Shown here in pieces: positions 6,867-13,739 of a stretch of 18,053 nt of DNA. Where the stretch lies: contig CAAFWD010000094.1 in assembly GCA_900766645.1 (NCBI GenBank), positions 1-18,053 of the forward strand. The letters run 5' to 3'. The stretch's first letter is position 1; each line of letters begins with the position of its first letter. The translations under genes were made by a program, and so were the position numbers. The notes beneath the pieces were generated by a model. It was not told the DNA's origin. It ran no database searches and saw nothing but the letters and a program-made list of their open reading frames with translations. Origin of the DNA: an uncultured Cetobacterium sp. GTDB lineage: Bacteria; Fusobacteriota; Fusobacteriia; Fusobacteriales; Fusobacteriaceae.

Positions 6867-6920
6867 TAAGAAGTGATTTTCGAAAAACAATCATATGTTT
6901 ACTAATAGGAGGAACAAACT

Positions 6921-7463
6921 ATGGCAGATTTAAAAGGAACAAAAACAGAGAAAAATTTAATGGAAGCTTTTGCAGGAGAATCAATGGCTAGAAATAAATA
7001 TACATATTATGCTTCAAAAGCTAAAAAAGATGGATATGTTCAAGTTTCAAAGTTCTTTGAAGAAACAGCACATAATGAACAGGAACATGCTAAAATATGG
7101 TTTAAGCTTTTACATGGTGGAGTAGTAGGATCAACAATGGATAATTTAAAAGATGCTGCTTCAGGAGAAAACTATGAGTGGACAGATATGTATGCAAAAT
7201 TTGCTAAAGAAGCTAAAGAAGAGGGATTAGATCATATCGCAAAGTTATTCGAAGAGGTTGGAAAAGTTGAAAAACATCACGAAGAAAGATATAGAAAGCT
7301 TTTAGAAAATTTAGAGTCAGGAGATGTGTTCAAAAGATCAGAAACTAAAAAGTGGGAATGTATGAATTGTGGACATATACACGAGGGAGACGAAGCTCCA
7401 ATTGTGTGCCCAGTATGTAGTCATCCAAGAGCATATTTTATGATTCAGCCTAAAAACTATTAA
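6921..7463 (+). CDS. rbr: Rubrerythrin
   Basis: This is a cytoplasmic non-haem iron peroxidase that reduces hydrogen peroxide, fed electrons by rubredoxin-type partners; it is a standard oxidative-stress enzyme in anaerobes. Residues 1-135 form the ferritin-like four-helix bundle. Its di-iron ligands are visible: Glu20 (AGES), Glu53-x-x-His56 (NEQEH), Glu83/Glu86 (SGENYEW) and the second E-x-x-H at 117-120 (VEKHH). Residues 145-180 are the C-terminal rubredoxin-like domain with two Cys-x-x-Cys pairs (CMNCGHIHEG and CPVCSHP), a mononuclear iron site. The length of 180 is typical of classical (not reverse) rubrerythrin. AGGAGG at 6907-6912 precedes the ATG. It has its own strong promoter and bidirectional-looking terminator, so is monocistronic. 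Confidence 0.97.
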   Translation: MADLKGTKTEKNLMEAFAGESMARNKYTYYASKAKKDGYVQVSKFFEETAHNEQEHAKIWFKLLHGGVVGSTMDNLKDAASGENYEWTDMYAKFAKEAKEEGLDHIAKLFEEVGKVEKHHEERYRKLLENLESGDVFKRSETKKWECMNCGHIHEGDEAPIVCPVCSHPRAYFMIQPKNY

Positions 7464-7475
7464 TAATATAAAATT

Positions 7476-7506
7476 AAAAATGGGGTATATTATACCCCAT
7501 TTTTTT
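7476..7506 (+). terminator. rbr: Terminator after rubrerythrin, probably bidirectional
   Basis: Hairpin ATGGGGTATA / TATACCCCAT (7480-7500) flanked by A5 upstream and T7 downstream, so it could stop both the plus-strand rubrerythrin and the convergent minus-strand lipoprotein transcript. A second dyad follows at 7503-7523. Confidence 0.88.
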
Positions 7507-7523
7507 AGTTAACCTAACTAAAT
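7503..7523. repeat. AT-rich inverted repeat between convergent genes
   Basis: TTTTAGTTA / TAACTAAAT arms of 9 bases (one terminal A-T pair each way) around ACC. It lies between the rubrerythrin terminator and the stop of the minus-strand lipoprotein gene. It lacks a T tract on the minus strand, so it is not a terminator by itself. Confidence 0.5.
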
Positions 7524-7533
7524 TAAAAAATTA

Positions 7534-7668
7534 TCAAGTCCCTCCTGGTGCTGGATCAGTTGTATTTTCTTTTACAGGTTCTGGTTTAGGGGGAGTTTCT
7601 TCTTTTTGGGTACAGCTCACAGCAAATAGAGAAAGTAATAAAATAGCTAGAATTATCACCTTATTCAT
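7534..7668 (-). CDS. Very short lipoprotein (44 aa)
   Basis: This gene is easily missed because of its size. It encodes 44 residues starting MNKVIILAILLLSLFAVSC, a textbook lipoprotein signal with lipobox A-V-S-C, so Cys19 would be lipidated. The 25-residue mature tail is TQKEETPPKPEPVKENTT followed by DPAPGGT: hydrophilic, rich in Pro, Glu and Lys, and probably disordered. The ribosome site GGAGGAG at about 7678-7685 is strong. It is convergent with rubrerythrin and shares the terminator region. Tiny Pro-rich lipoproteins resemble bacteriocin-release/entericidin or 'lipoprotein spacer' peptides in size only; no family assignment is possible. Signal quality, ribosome site and correct stop position make it a credible gene. 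Confidence 0.78.
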   Translation of the reverse strand: MNKVIILAILLLSLFAVSCTQKEETPPKPEPVKENTTDPAPGGT

Positions 7669-7815
7669 AAGTTATATCTCCTCCTTTCTTGATTAAAATA
7701 TTTAAAATTTTATGGTTATAATATTTTTACAAAAAAAAATGTTAAATCTTTTTTTAACTGTGATTTTATGATAGAATTATTTGATAAAACTACAGAATAT
7801 AGGAGTTAAATTTTT

Positions 7816-9369
7816 ATGAGTATTTTAGATGTAAAAAATGTGAGCCACGGATTTGGTTCTAGAGTAATATTAGAAGACGCATCTTTCCGTCTACTAAAAG
7901 GTGAACATGTTGGATTAGTAGGAGCAAATGGAGAAGGAAAGTCAACATTTTTAAATATTATTACGGGTAAACTTATGCCAGATGAAGGAAATGTAAGTTG
8001 GTGTAATCATATAACTACAGGATACTTGGATCAATACAGTACTTTGGAAAAAGGGAAAACTATAAGGGATATTTTAAAGTCAGCTTTTTCAAACATGTTT
8101 GATCTAGAACAAGAGATAATGGGATTATATGAAAAAATGGGAGATTGTACTCCTGAAGAGATGGATGGGATATTAGAAGAGATTGGAGAAATTCAAAGTA
8201 TTTTGGAATCTTCAGATTTTTATAATTTAGACTCTAAAATAGAAGAGTATGCAGCAGGATTAGGACTTTTAGATATAGGACTTGAAAAAGATGTATCAGA
8301 ACTTTCTGGAGGGCAGAGAGCAAAAATACTTTTAGCTAAGGTTTTATTAGAAAATCCAATGATTCTTATACTAGACGAGCCGACAAACTTTTTAGATGAA
8401 GATCATATAAATTGGCTGAAAAACTTTTTAAAGAATTATGAAAATGCCTTTATTTTAGTATCTCACGATATACCATTTTTAAATGAAGTAACAAATGTAA
8501 TTTATCATATTGAAAATGCTGTATTGACTAGATATACAGGTGACTATTACCAATTTAGAGAGATGTATGAACTGAAAAAAAGACAGATTGAAGCAGCCTA
8601 TAAAAAGCAACAAAAAGAAATTGCGCACTTAGAAGATTTTATAGCACGTAATAAAGCTCGTGTTGCAACAACAAATATGGCTAAGGATAGACAAAAAAAA
8701 TTAGATCGTATGGAGATTATAGAGATTGCAAGAGAGAAACCAAAACCAATTTTTGGATTTAAAAGTGCAAGAACACCATCGAGAGAGATTGTAACAGTTA
8801 ATGATTTAGTAATAGGTTACGATGAAGCACTTACAAGACCACTTAACTTTACAATTGAACGTAATCAAAAAATTGCTATAAAAGGGGTTAATGGTTTAGG
8901 TAAATCAACTTTACTAAATACAATTTTAGGTCACATAAAACCACTTGATGGAGAAATAGAACATGGTCAATTTTTAGAGATTGGATATTTTAAACAAGAG
9001 GAAGAAAGTACAACAACAAAAGCATTAGACGAATTTTGGAATGAGTTTCCAGGATTTACAAATGCAGAAGCAAGAGCAGCATTAGCAAGATGTGGGTTAA
9101 CAAACGATCATATAACTAGCCAAATGAGAGTCCTTTCAGGAGGAGAAAATGCAAAGGTAAGACTTGCAAAAATAATGAATCGTGAAATTAACTTTTTAGT
9201 TTTAGATGAGCCTACAAATCACCTTGATGTTGATGCAAAAGAGGAACTAAAAAAGGCTATTATAGAGTTTCAAGGGACTGTATTAATGGTAAGTCACGAA
9301 CCTGAATTTTATATGGATGTTGCAACTGAAATATGGAATGTTGAAGATTGGACAACTAAGATAATATAA
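7816..9369 (+). CDS. ABC-F family ATPase (ribosome-associated)
   Basis: This is a 517-residue soluble protein with two ATP-binding cassettes and no membrane segments, the ABC-F layout. These proteins bind the ribosomal E site and act in translation regulation or antibiotic protection. Cassette 1 has Walker A GANGEGKST (36-44), signature LSGGQ (163-167) and Walker B with Asp187-Glu188 (LDEPTNFLD). The linker at about 245-310 is charged and helical (KKRQIEAAYKKQQKEIAHLE, then TTNMAKDRQKKLDRM). Cassette 2 has Walker A GVNGLGKST (357-365), signature LSGGE (440-444) and Walker B Asp464-Glu465 (LDEPTNHLD). The short linker argues for a general translation factor (YkpA/YbiT-like group) rather than a dedicated resistance ABC-F, but this is inference. 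AGGAG is 10 bases before ATG. It is monocistronic, with a strong terminator after it. Confidence 0.92.
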   Translation: MSILDVKNVSHGFGSRVILEDASFRLLKGEHVGLVGANGEGKSTFLNIITGKLMPDEGNVSWCNHITTGYLDQYSTLEKGKTIRDILKSAFSNMFDLEQEIMGLYEKMGDCTPEEMDGILEEIGEIQSILESSDFYNLDSKIEEYAAGLGLLDIGLEKDVSELSGGQRAKILLAKVLLENPMILILDEPTNFLDEDHINWLKNFLKNYENAFILVSHDIPFLNEVTNVIYHIENAVLTRYTGDYYQFREMYELKKRQIEAAYKKQQKEIAHLEDFIARNKARVATTNMAKDRQKKLDRMEIIEIAREKPKPIFGFKSARTPSREIVTVNDLVIGYDEALTRPLNFTIERNQKIAIKGVNGLGKSTLLNTILGHIKPLDGEIEHGQFLEIGYFKQEEESTTTKALDEFWNEFPGFTNAEARAALARCGLTNDHITSQMRVLSGGENAKVRLAKIMNREINFLVLDEPTNHLDVDAKEELKKAIIEFQGTVLMVSHEPEFYMDVATEIWNVEDWTTKII

Positions 9370-9432
9370 TTAAAAATTAATTTTACATGTACAAGAAGTC
9401 ATTAAAGTTAAGTATAAGTATAAAAAATAAAG

Positions 9433-9468
9433 AAAACCACCTAATTCTAAAAAAATTAGGTGGTTTTT
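9433..9468 (+). terminator. Terminator after the ABC-F gene
   Basis: A 14-bp perfect stem AAAACCACCTAATT / AATTAGGTGGTTTT around CTAAAAA, followed by a T. The A-rich 5' flank means it could also end the convergent DUF819 transcript. Confidence 0.92.
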
Positions 9469-9598
9469 GTATTGCAAATAATTTTGCAATGCGCGTAAAA
9501 TAGTGTTTTTAGGCAGTTTGAACATGCAACACGATAAAATACACATATAAAATAATATAGTCTTAAAACTTATTAAAATGGTTAAATTGAGGGTTTAA
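9469..9598. other. Intergenic spacer with a TTGCAA dyad
   Basis: These 130 bases have no gene. They contain the inverted repeat ATTGCAAA-TAAT-TTTGCAAT (9471-9490), followed by an unusually G+C-rich GCGCG for this genome, then A+T-rich sequence. A weak GTTAAA/TTTAAC hairpin (9581-9599) overlaps the stop of the DUF819 gene. No promoter or structured RNA is recognisable. Confidence 0.5.
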
Positions 9599-10816
9599 CT
9601 ATAGGGCAACTAAAATTTTTGCAAGCATTAAACCAGTAATAGTACCAATTGCAGATCCTAAGATTCCCATCATAAGTCCAGCAGGAATAAGTGCTTCATC
9701 GTAAGTTCCAGCTAATATAGGAGCTGAAACAGATCCACCGATATTAGCTTGAGATGCAATTCCACATATATATAAATCTAACTTAAATATTTTAGCTAAG
9801 ATTAAAAGAATAATTAAGTGGAAAAGTAAAACTAAGAATCCAGCTACAATATATATAGCAGCATCTGAAAAACTTACTGTAGAAAAATCTGTAGCAGTTG
9901 CAATAAGTCCTACAACAATATAAAGAAGTACACTTCCCATATGATCAGTACCTTTAATTTTTTTAAGAGGTGTCATACTTCCAAGAATTCCAAATAGTGT
10001 AGCTAAAACAACAACCCAACCAGAACCACTAAAGAAGCTTCTTAATCCAAATAGAAAACTATTAGAATTTAAGTTTCCAGGGTTCATATATTGTTTTCCT
10101 AAAACTAAAACTATTCCAGCAACTCCAAGTCCTAAACCGATAGTTAACATGAAATCCATAAAGTTGTAATCTCTTTTATCTTGTTTTTCTTCAGCAGAAA
10201 GGTGTATATGATGGATGATTCTATCTACTTCTTCAGTATTTGCTCCAGAAAAAGCATTGAATTTTTTTCTCATAGGCGCAAAAGTTATAAGTAAAACTAA
10301 CCAGAATGAGGCACAAATGTTATCCATTAAAAAAGCATATGTTAATGTTTGAGATCCTTCAGGAACACCAAGACCAGCTTGTGTAGCTGCCATATTTGTA
10401 GAACCCCCAACCCACGAAGATGATAGAATAGCTAAGGTTTGCCAAGAATCTGGATCTAATTTAGATTTAAAAATTAGATAAATTACAATAAAACCTAATA
10501 AAATACTAGCTGTAGCAGCAAAAAATGTACCTATAAGTTTAGGACCTAGCTTAAAAACATCTCTAATATCATTTTTAAGTAAAAGTAAAAATAACATCAT
10601 TGGTAATAGATAGTATTTTAATGAACTGATAAAGCTTGAAATTTCAGGAGTAAGTTGCCAAATATGTAAAGAAGCTCCAATCATTCCTCCAAAATATATA
10701 AATGTTAAACCGGGAATAAAATTAAATATAGATAATTTTAAATTCTTTTGACAGTAAAGAACCCCAGTGATAAATAAAACTAACAACGAAAAATAACTGT
10801 AAATACTTGTGATCAT
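9599..10816 (-). CDS. DUF819 (YjcL-type) multipass membrane protein
   Basis: This is a 405-residue integral membrane protein with about ten hydrophobic segments. Family-typical stretches are LLPMMLFLLLLKNDIRDVFK, then the membrane segment SWVGGSTNMAATQAGLG, the FLMDNICASFWLVLLITF helix, and a repeated-fold second half with ASQANIGGSVSAPILAGTY. Inverted-repeat membrane cores with G-G-S/T-N and N-I-G-G-S hairpins resemble the re-entrant loops of cation:solute symporters, so a transport role is likely. The substrate is not known to me. A charged cytoplasmic loop with HHIHLSAEEKQDKRD lies near the middle. AGGAGG precedes ATG. It lies 122 bases downstream of sstT on the same strand, possibly read from the same transcript. 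Confidence 0.8.
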   Translation of the reverse strand: MITSIYSYFSLLVLFITGVLYCQKNLKLSIFNFIPGLTFIYFGGMIGASLHIWQLTPEISSFISSLKYYLLPMMLFLLLLKNDIRDVFKLGPKLIGTFFAATASILLGFIVIYLIFKSKLDPDSWQTLAILSSSWVGGSTNMAATQAGLGVPEGSQTLTYAFLMDNICASFWLVLLITFAPMRKKFNAFSGANTEEVDRIIHHIHLSAEEKQDKRDYNFMDFMLTIGLGLGVAGIVLVLGKQYMNPGNLNSNSFLFGLRSFFSGSGWVVVLATLFGILGSMTPLKKIKGTDHMGSVLLYIVVGLIATATDFSTVSFSDAAIYIVAGFLVLLFHLIILLILAKIFKLDLYICGIASQANIGGSVSAPILAGTYDEALIPAGLMMGILGSAIGTITGLMLAKILVAL

Positions 10817-10938
10817 TATTGTATCCTCCTCTTGTAGAAATTAAAGTTAAAAAAATAATTTTTTAATTAGTTATTATTTTAACATATATCACCAGTAAAA
10901 TAAAAATTTTTTTTAATTTTTTTTAAAAATAAAAAATA
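10817..10938. other. A/T-homopolymer-rich spacer between sstT and the DUF819 gene
   Basis: These 122 bases include alternating T8 and A5-7 runs at about 10908-10935 and no open frame. A possible minus-strand promoter (TTTACT at 10899-10894, weak TAATAA 17 bases on) could start DUF819 transcription independently. No clean hairpin terminator for sstT is visible. Confidence 0.4.
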
Positions 10939-12162
10939 TTAGCAATTGTAAACTATATCTTTACATCTCTGATGCTGCTCTGCAATATAAGTGAAAAGAA
11001 CATCAGTAGATGAGTTAAGAGCAGTTTCACACGAATCTTGAATAACTCCAATAATAAATCCAACTCCAACCATTTGCATAGCTACATCATTTGAAATTCC
11101 AAAAAGACTACAAGCTAATGGAATAAGAAGTAAGGATCCACCAGCAACTCCAGATGCTCCACAAGCACTAATAGCAGACACAAGACTAAGAATAACTGCA
11201 GTAATAAAATCAACATGAATACCCAAAGTGTTAACAGCAGCTAAAGTAAGAACAGAGATTGTAATAGCGGCTCCACCCATATTGATAGTAGCACCTAAAG
11301 GTATAGAAACAGAGTACATATCTTTATCAAGACCTAACTCTTCACACAGATTCATATTAACAGGAATATTTGCAGCAGAACTTCTTGTAAAGAATGCTGT
11401 TAGTCCACTTTCATTTAAACATCTTAGAACAAGAGGATAAGGATTTCTTTTAATTAAAATAAATGCAATTAAAGGATTTACAACAAAAGCAACAATGAAC
11501 ATACAGCCTAAAAGAACACCTAAAAGTTTTCCATATGAAAGAAAAGCGCTCATTCCATTTTCAGAAACAGTTTTGAAAACTAATCCCATAACTCCTAAAG
11601 GAGCAAATTCAATTATAAATTTAACAATATTTAAAAAAGCATCTGAAAGAGATACTATTGTAGATTTTGCTTCTTGAGATGCATTTTTTAAGAAAAATCC
11701 TAGAAGAATTCCCCATGAAAGTATTCCAATATAGTTTGCATTTAATAGAGCTTTAACAGGATTATCAACTATATTTAAAACTAAAGCTTTTAAAACTTCA
11801 CCAATATTTTGTGGATTTGGCATAGAAGCTGGAATAGAACTAAATTTAATAGTTATTGGAAATAAAAAACTAATAATAACAGCTGTTAATCCAGATAGAA
11901 AAGTTCCTAAAAGATATAATAAGATAACTGACTTCATATTTGTTTTTTGTCCCTTTTTATGTTGTAAAACAGAAGACATAACTAGGAAAAATACTAAGAT
12001 TGGAGCAACTGCTTTTAATCCTCCAACGAACAAATCACCAAAAATACTTAAAAAACTTAATTTGTCAGAAAAGGTAGTTCCAAGTATACCTCCAATTATA
12101 AGTCCGATTATGATTCGTTTGACTAAACTTAACTTTTGCCAAGACCTAAAAAAATTTTGCAT
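10939..12162 (-). CDS. sstT: Serine/threonine:Na+ symporter SstT
   Basis: This is an inner-membrane secondary transporter of the dicarboxylate/amino acid:cation symporter family that imports L-serine and L-threonine with sodium. At 407 residues it is close to the E. coli protein's usual length (about 414). The conserved serine-rich re-entrant motif and neighbouring helix are clear: LTAFFTRSSAANIPVNM, then PLGATINMGGAAITI and later SACGASGVAGGSLLLIP, followed by the QDSCETALNSSTDV C-terminal motif. The N-terminus SWQKLSLVKRIIIGLIIGG is also typical. AGGAGG lies before ATG. Promoter TTGTAT-17-TACACT lies upstream with a small dyad in the leader. It can supply serine and threonine to fermentation, and it pairs thematically with the hydroxy-amino-acid PLP enzyme elsewhere in the window. 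Confidence 0.96.
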   Translation of the reverse strand: MQNFFRSWQKLSLVKRIIIGLIIGGILGTTFSDKLSFLSIFGDLFVGGLKAVAPILVFFLVMSSVLQHKKGQKTNMKSVILLYLLGTFLSGLTAVIISFLFPITIKFSSIPASMPNPQNIGEVLKALVLNIVDNPVKALLNANYIGILSWGILLGFFLKNASQEAKSTIVSLSDAFLNIVKFIIEFAPLGVMGLVFKTVSENGMSAFLSYGKLLGVLLGCMFIVAFVVNPLIAFILIKRNPYPLVLRCLNESGLTAFFTRSSAANIPVNMNLCEELGLDKDMYSVSIPLGATINMGGAAITISVLTLAAVNTLGIHVDFITAVILSLVSAISACGASGVAGGSLLLIPLACSLFGISNDVAMQMVGVGFIIGVIQDSCETALNSSTDVLFTYIAEQHQRCKDIVYNC

Positions 12163-12187
12163 AAAAATTACCTCCTAACGTCTTTAT

Positions 12188-12203
12188 AACAAGAACACTT
12201 GTT
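12188..12203. repeat. Inverted repeat in the sstT leader
   Basis: AACAAG-AACA-CTTGTT, 6-base arms. It lies about 15-30 bases downstream of the sstT -10 and upstream of its ribosome site, a position suited to an operator or a small 5'UTR hairpin. Confidence 0.4.
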
Positions 12204-12217
12204 TTTAATATAGAGAC

Positions 12218-12246
12218 AGTGTAGCATAAGTTTTTATAAAATACAA
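12218..12246 (-). promoter_or_regulatory. sstT: sstT promoter
   Basis: Minus strand: -35 TTGTAT (12246-12241), 17-base spacer, -10 TACACT (12223-12218), about 55 bases before the sstT ATG. Confidence 0.7.
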
Positions 12247-12288
12247 TATAATTTTCACAAAGTTTAAAAGATTAAAATTAAGATTGAG

Positions 12289-12317
12289 TTGATTTTTTAC
12301 ATTTAAGATATTAAAAT
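12289..12317 (+). promoter_or_regulatory. pheB-like gene promoter
   Basis: -35 TTGATT (12289-12294), 17-base spacer, -10 TAAAAT (12312-12317), divergent from the sstT promoter. The surrounding DNA is extremely A+T-rich, so other starts are possible. Confidence 0.5.
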
Positions 12318-12382
12318 AGTTTGTATAAATTAAAAAAATTAAAAGAATATAAATGTTGTTGATAGATTTTGGAGGGAAAATT

Positions 12383-12820
12383 ATGAATGAAAAATATCTA
12401 ATTGTAAATAAAAAAGTGTTGCCGGAATATTTTGAAAAAGTTGTTGAAGCAAGAAAGTTGCTTGTTGAAGGGAAAGTAAAAGGTGTGACTGAGGCTGCGA
12501 AAGTGGTTGGAATAAGTAGAAGTACATATTATAAATATAAAGATTATATTTTTACACCTTCAAATATGGAAACTGGAAGAAAAGCTTTGATTTCCATGAT
12601 GTTGGAGCATAAGAAAGGAATTTTATCAGAAGTTTTAAATTATTTATCATCAATTAATGGAAATATTATCACTATTAATCAAAATATTCCAATTAATGAT
12701 AGTGCTTCACTTGTTGTGTCCTTGGATATTTCAGAAATTGAGTTTAATATAGAAGACGTTATTAAAAGTTTGAATAAGATAAAATTTGTGAGCTCAGCAA
12801 GACTTATATCTGTAGAATGA
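12383..12820 (+). CDS. pheB: ACT-domain protein, PheB / UPF0735 family
   Basis: This is a 145-residue protein. Residues 1-60 carry a helix-turn-helix-like segment (KGVTEAAKVVGISRSTYYKY, then KDYIF). Residues about 70-145 form an ACT domain (ISMMLEHKKGILSEVLNYLSSINGNIITINQNIPIN), the small-molecule-binding fold that senses amino acids. This is the UPF0735/PheB family, named in Bacillus for its link to phenylalanine biosynthesis; its biochemical role is uncertain. I start it at ATG 12383, which has GGAGGG 7 bases upstream and gives the family N-terminus MNEKYLIVNKKVLPEYF. An in-frame ATG at 12353 lacks a ribosome site. The next gene follows after 76 bases with its own ribosome site, so read-through is likely. 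It may act as an amino-acid-responsive regulator. Confidence 0.85.
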   Translation: MNEKYLIVNKKVLPEYFEKVVEARKLLVEGKVKGVTEAAKVVGISRSTYYKYKDYIFTPSNMETGRKALISMMLEHKKGILSEVLNYLSSINGNIITINQNIPINDSASLVVSLDISEIEFNIEDVIKSLNKIKFVSSARLISVE

Positions 12821-12896
12821 AATAATAGTAAAAAAAACAGGAAAACATGAAAATCTTCGAAAAGACTTATTAAAGAAACTTTTTTAGGAGGTATCT

Positions 12897-13652
12897 ATGG
12901 AGCTGAAATTTACTTATGTTGGAGGAACTTGCTGGGTTTTAGAAGTCGATAATAAGTTAAAAATAGCGTGTGATCCAGCATTAAATCCAAAAGATACAAA
13001 ATATAACTATAAAGGTTTAAAAAGTAAAAGATTAGAAGATCCTATTTATAATGATAAAACTTTTGAAAGTGTTAAAATATGGTTACTGACTTCTCCTAGA
13101 TTTGAGCATATAGATGAAAAAGGTATGGAAAAAATTCAAAAGGAGTCTAAGATAATATGTAGAAAAGAGTGTGGGGCATTATTAAGAGATTATAAAAATG
13201 TGAACATACATTTTTTAGATTGGTATAAAAAAATAAATTTAGAAGTTTTAGGATATAAGGTTATAATTGAAGGAGTTCCATCTTATGGAGGAGGAGGAGG
13301 ACTTTTTTCTAGACTGACAGGTAAAAAAAGTAATGGCTATTTATTGATAATTGGTAAGCAAGAAGATAGAAAGGTTATATTTATTACAGGAAATACATTT
13401 TATCACGACAATATAGGAAAAATGTTAGTTGGATATCCAATAGATTTAATGATTGCAAATGTAGGACAAGTAAAGAGAACTTCAGGAGTACAAACTATGG
13501 ACGTTATAGGATTAAATCATTTTATAAATTTATTAAATCCCAAAAGGTTAATTCCAATTCATTTAAATGATTATAGCCACTATAGCACACGAAGAGAGAT
13601 AGTGGAAAAATTTATTAATATAATAAAACCAGGGGAAACAATAGAAATATAA
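12897..13652 (+). CDS. Metallo-beta-lactamase-fold protein with degenerate metal site (UlaG-like)
   Basis: This is a 251-residue protein with the MBL-superfamily layout. The N-terminal strand pair is TYVGGTCWVLEVDNKLKIACDP, written here as two adjoining parts TYVGGTCWVLEV and DNKLKIACDP. The loop DPALNPKDTKYNYKG and the C-terminal IPIHLNDYSHYS are as in UlaG-like hydrolases. The metal motif, however, is broken. Where family members have T-H-x-H-x-D-H, this protein reads T65-S66-P67-R68-F69-E70-H71, keeping only the last His. The usual G-D-T is G165-N166-T167. The His expected in the PSYGGGG region near 128-135 is absent. Only His71 and His222 remain. It is therefore probably not a normal di-zinc hydrolase; a binding, structural or altered-metal role is possible. 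AGGAGG precedes the ATG. It follows pheB and ends at a terminator. Confidence 0.8.
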   Translation: MELKFTYVGGTCWVLEVDNKLKIACDPALNPKDTKYNYKGLKSKRLEDPIYNDKTFESVKIWLLTSPRFEHIDEKGMEKIQKESKIICRKECGALLRDYKNVNIHFLDWYKKINLEVLGYKVIIEGVPSYGGGGGLFSRLTGKKSNGYLLIIGKQEDRKVIFITGNTFYHDNIGKMLVGYPIDLMIANVGQVKRTSGVQTMDVIGLNHFINLLNPKRLIPIHLNDYSHYSTRREIVEKFINIIKPGETIEI

Positions 13653-13681
13653 AAGCTTCAGTTAATTCTGAAGTTTTTTTT
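13651..13681 (+). terminator. Terminator after the MBL-fold gene
   Basis: Stem CTTCAG / CTGAAG (13656-13661 / 13668-13673) with an A4 flank and T8 tail. It overlaps the MBL-fold stop codon region. This argues against the alanine racemase starting at the TTG at 13680, which lies in the T tail. Confidence 0.85.
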
Positions 13682-13725
13682 GAATTTTTCTATAATATAT
13701 GGTAATAGAAATAGAAAAGAAATTA

Positions 13726-13731
13726 AAGGGG
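13726..13731 (+). promoter_or_regulatory. alr: Ribosome site deciding the alanine racemase start
   Basis: AAGGGG lies 8 bases before ATG 13740. The alternative TTG at 13680 sits in a terminator tail without a ribosome site, and would add 20 residues unlike any racemase N-terminus. TATAAT at 13691-13696 is a likely -10 box for this gene. Confidence 0.65.
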
Positions 13732-13739
13732 TGTGTAAC

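Noticed and set aside
9471..9490. TTGCAA inverted repeat as a terminator
   Set aside because: It has no T tract on either strand, and a much better terminator lies just upstream at 9433-9468.
11228..11677. Two short plus-strand frames within sstT
   Set aside because: They are antisense shadows of a well-conserved symporter gene, without ribosome sites.
13680..13739. Longer alanine racemase starting at TTG 13680
   Set aside because: The TTG is inside the T tail of a terminator, has no ribosome site and adds residues not seen in racemases.
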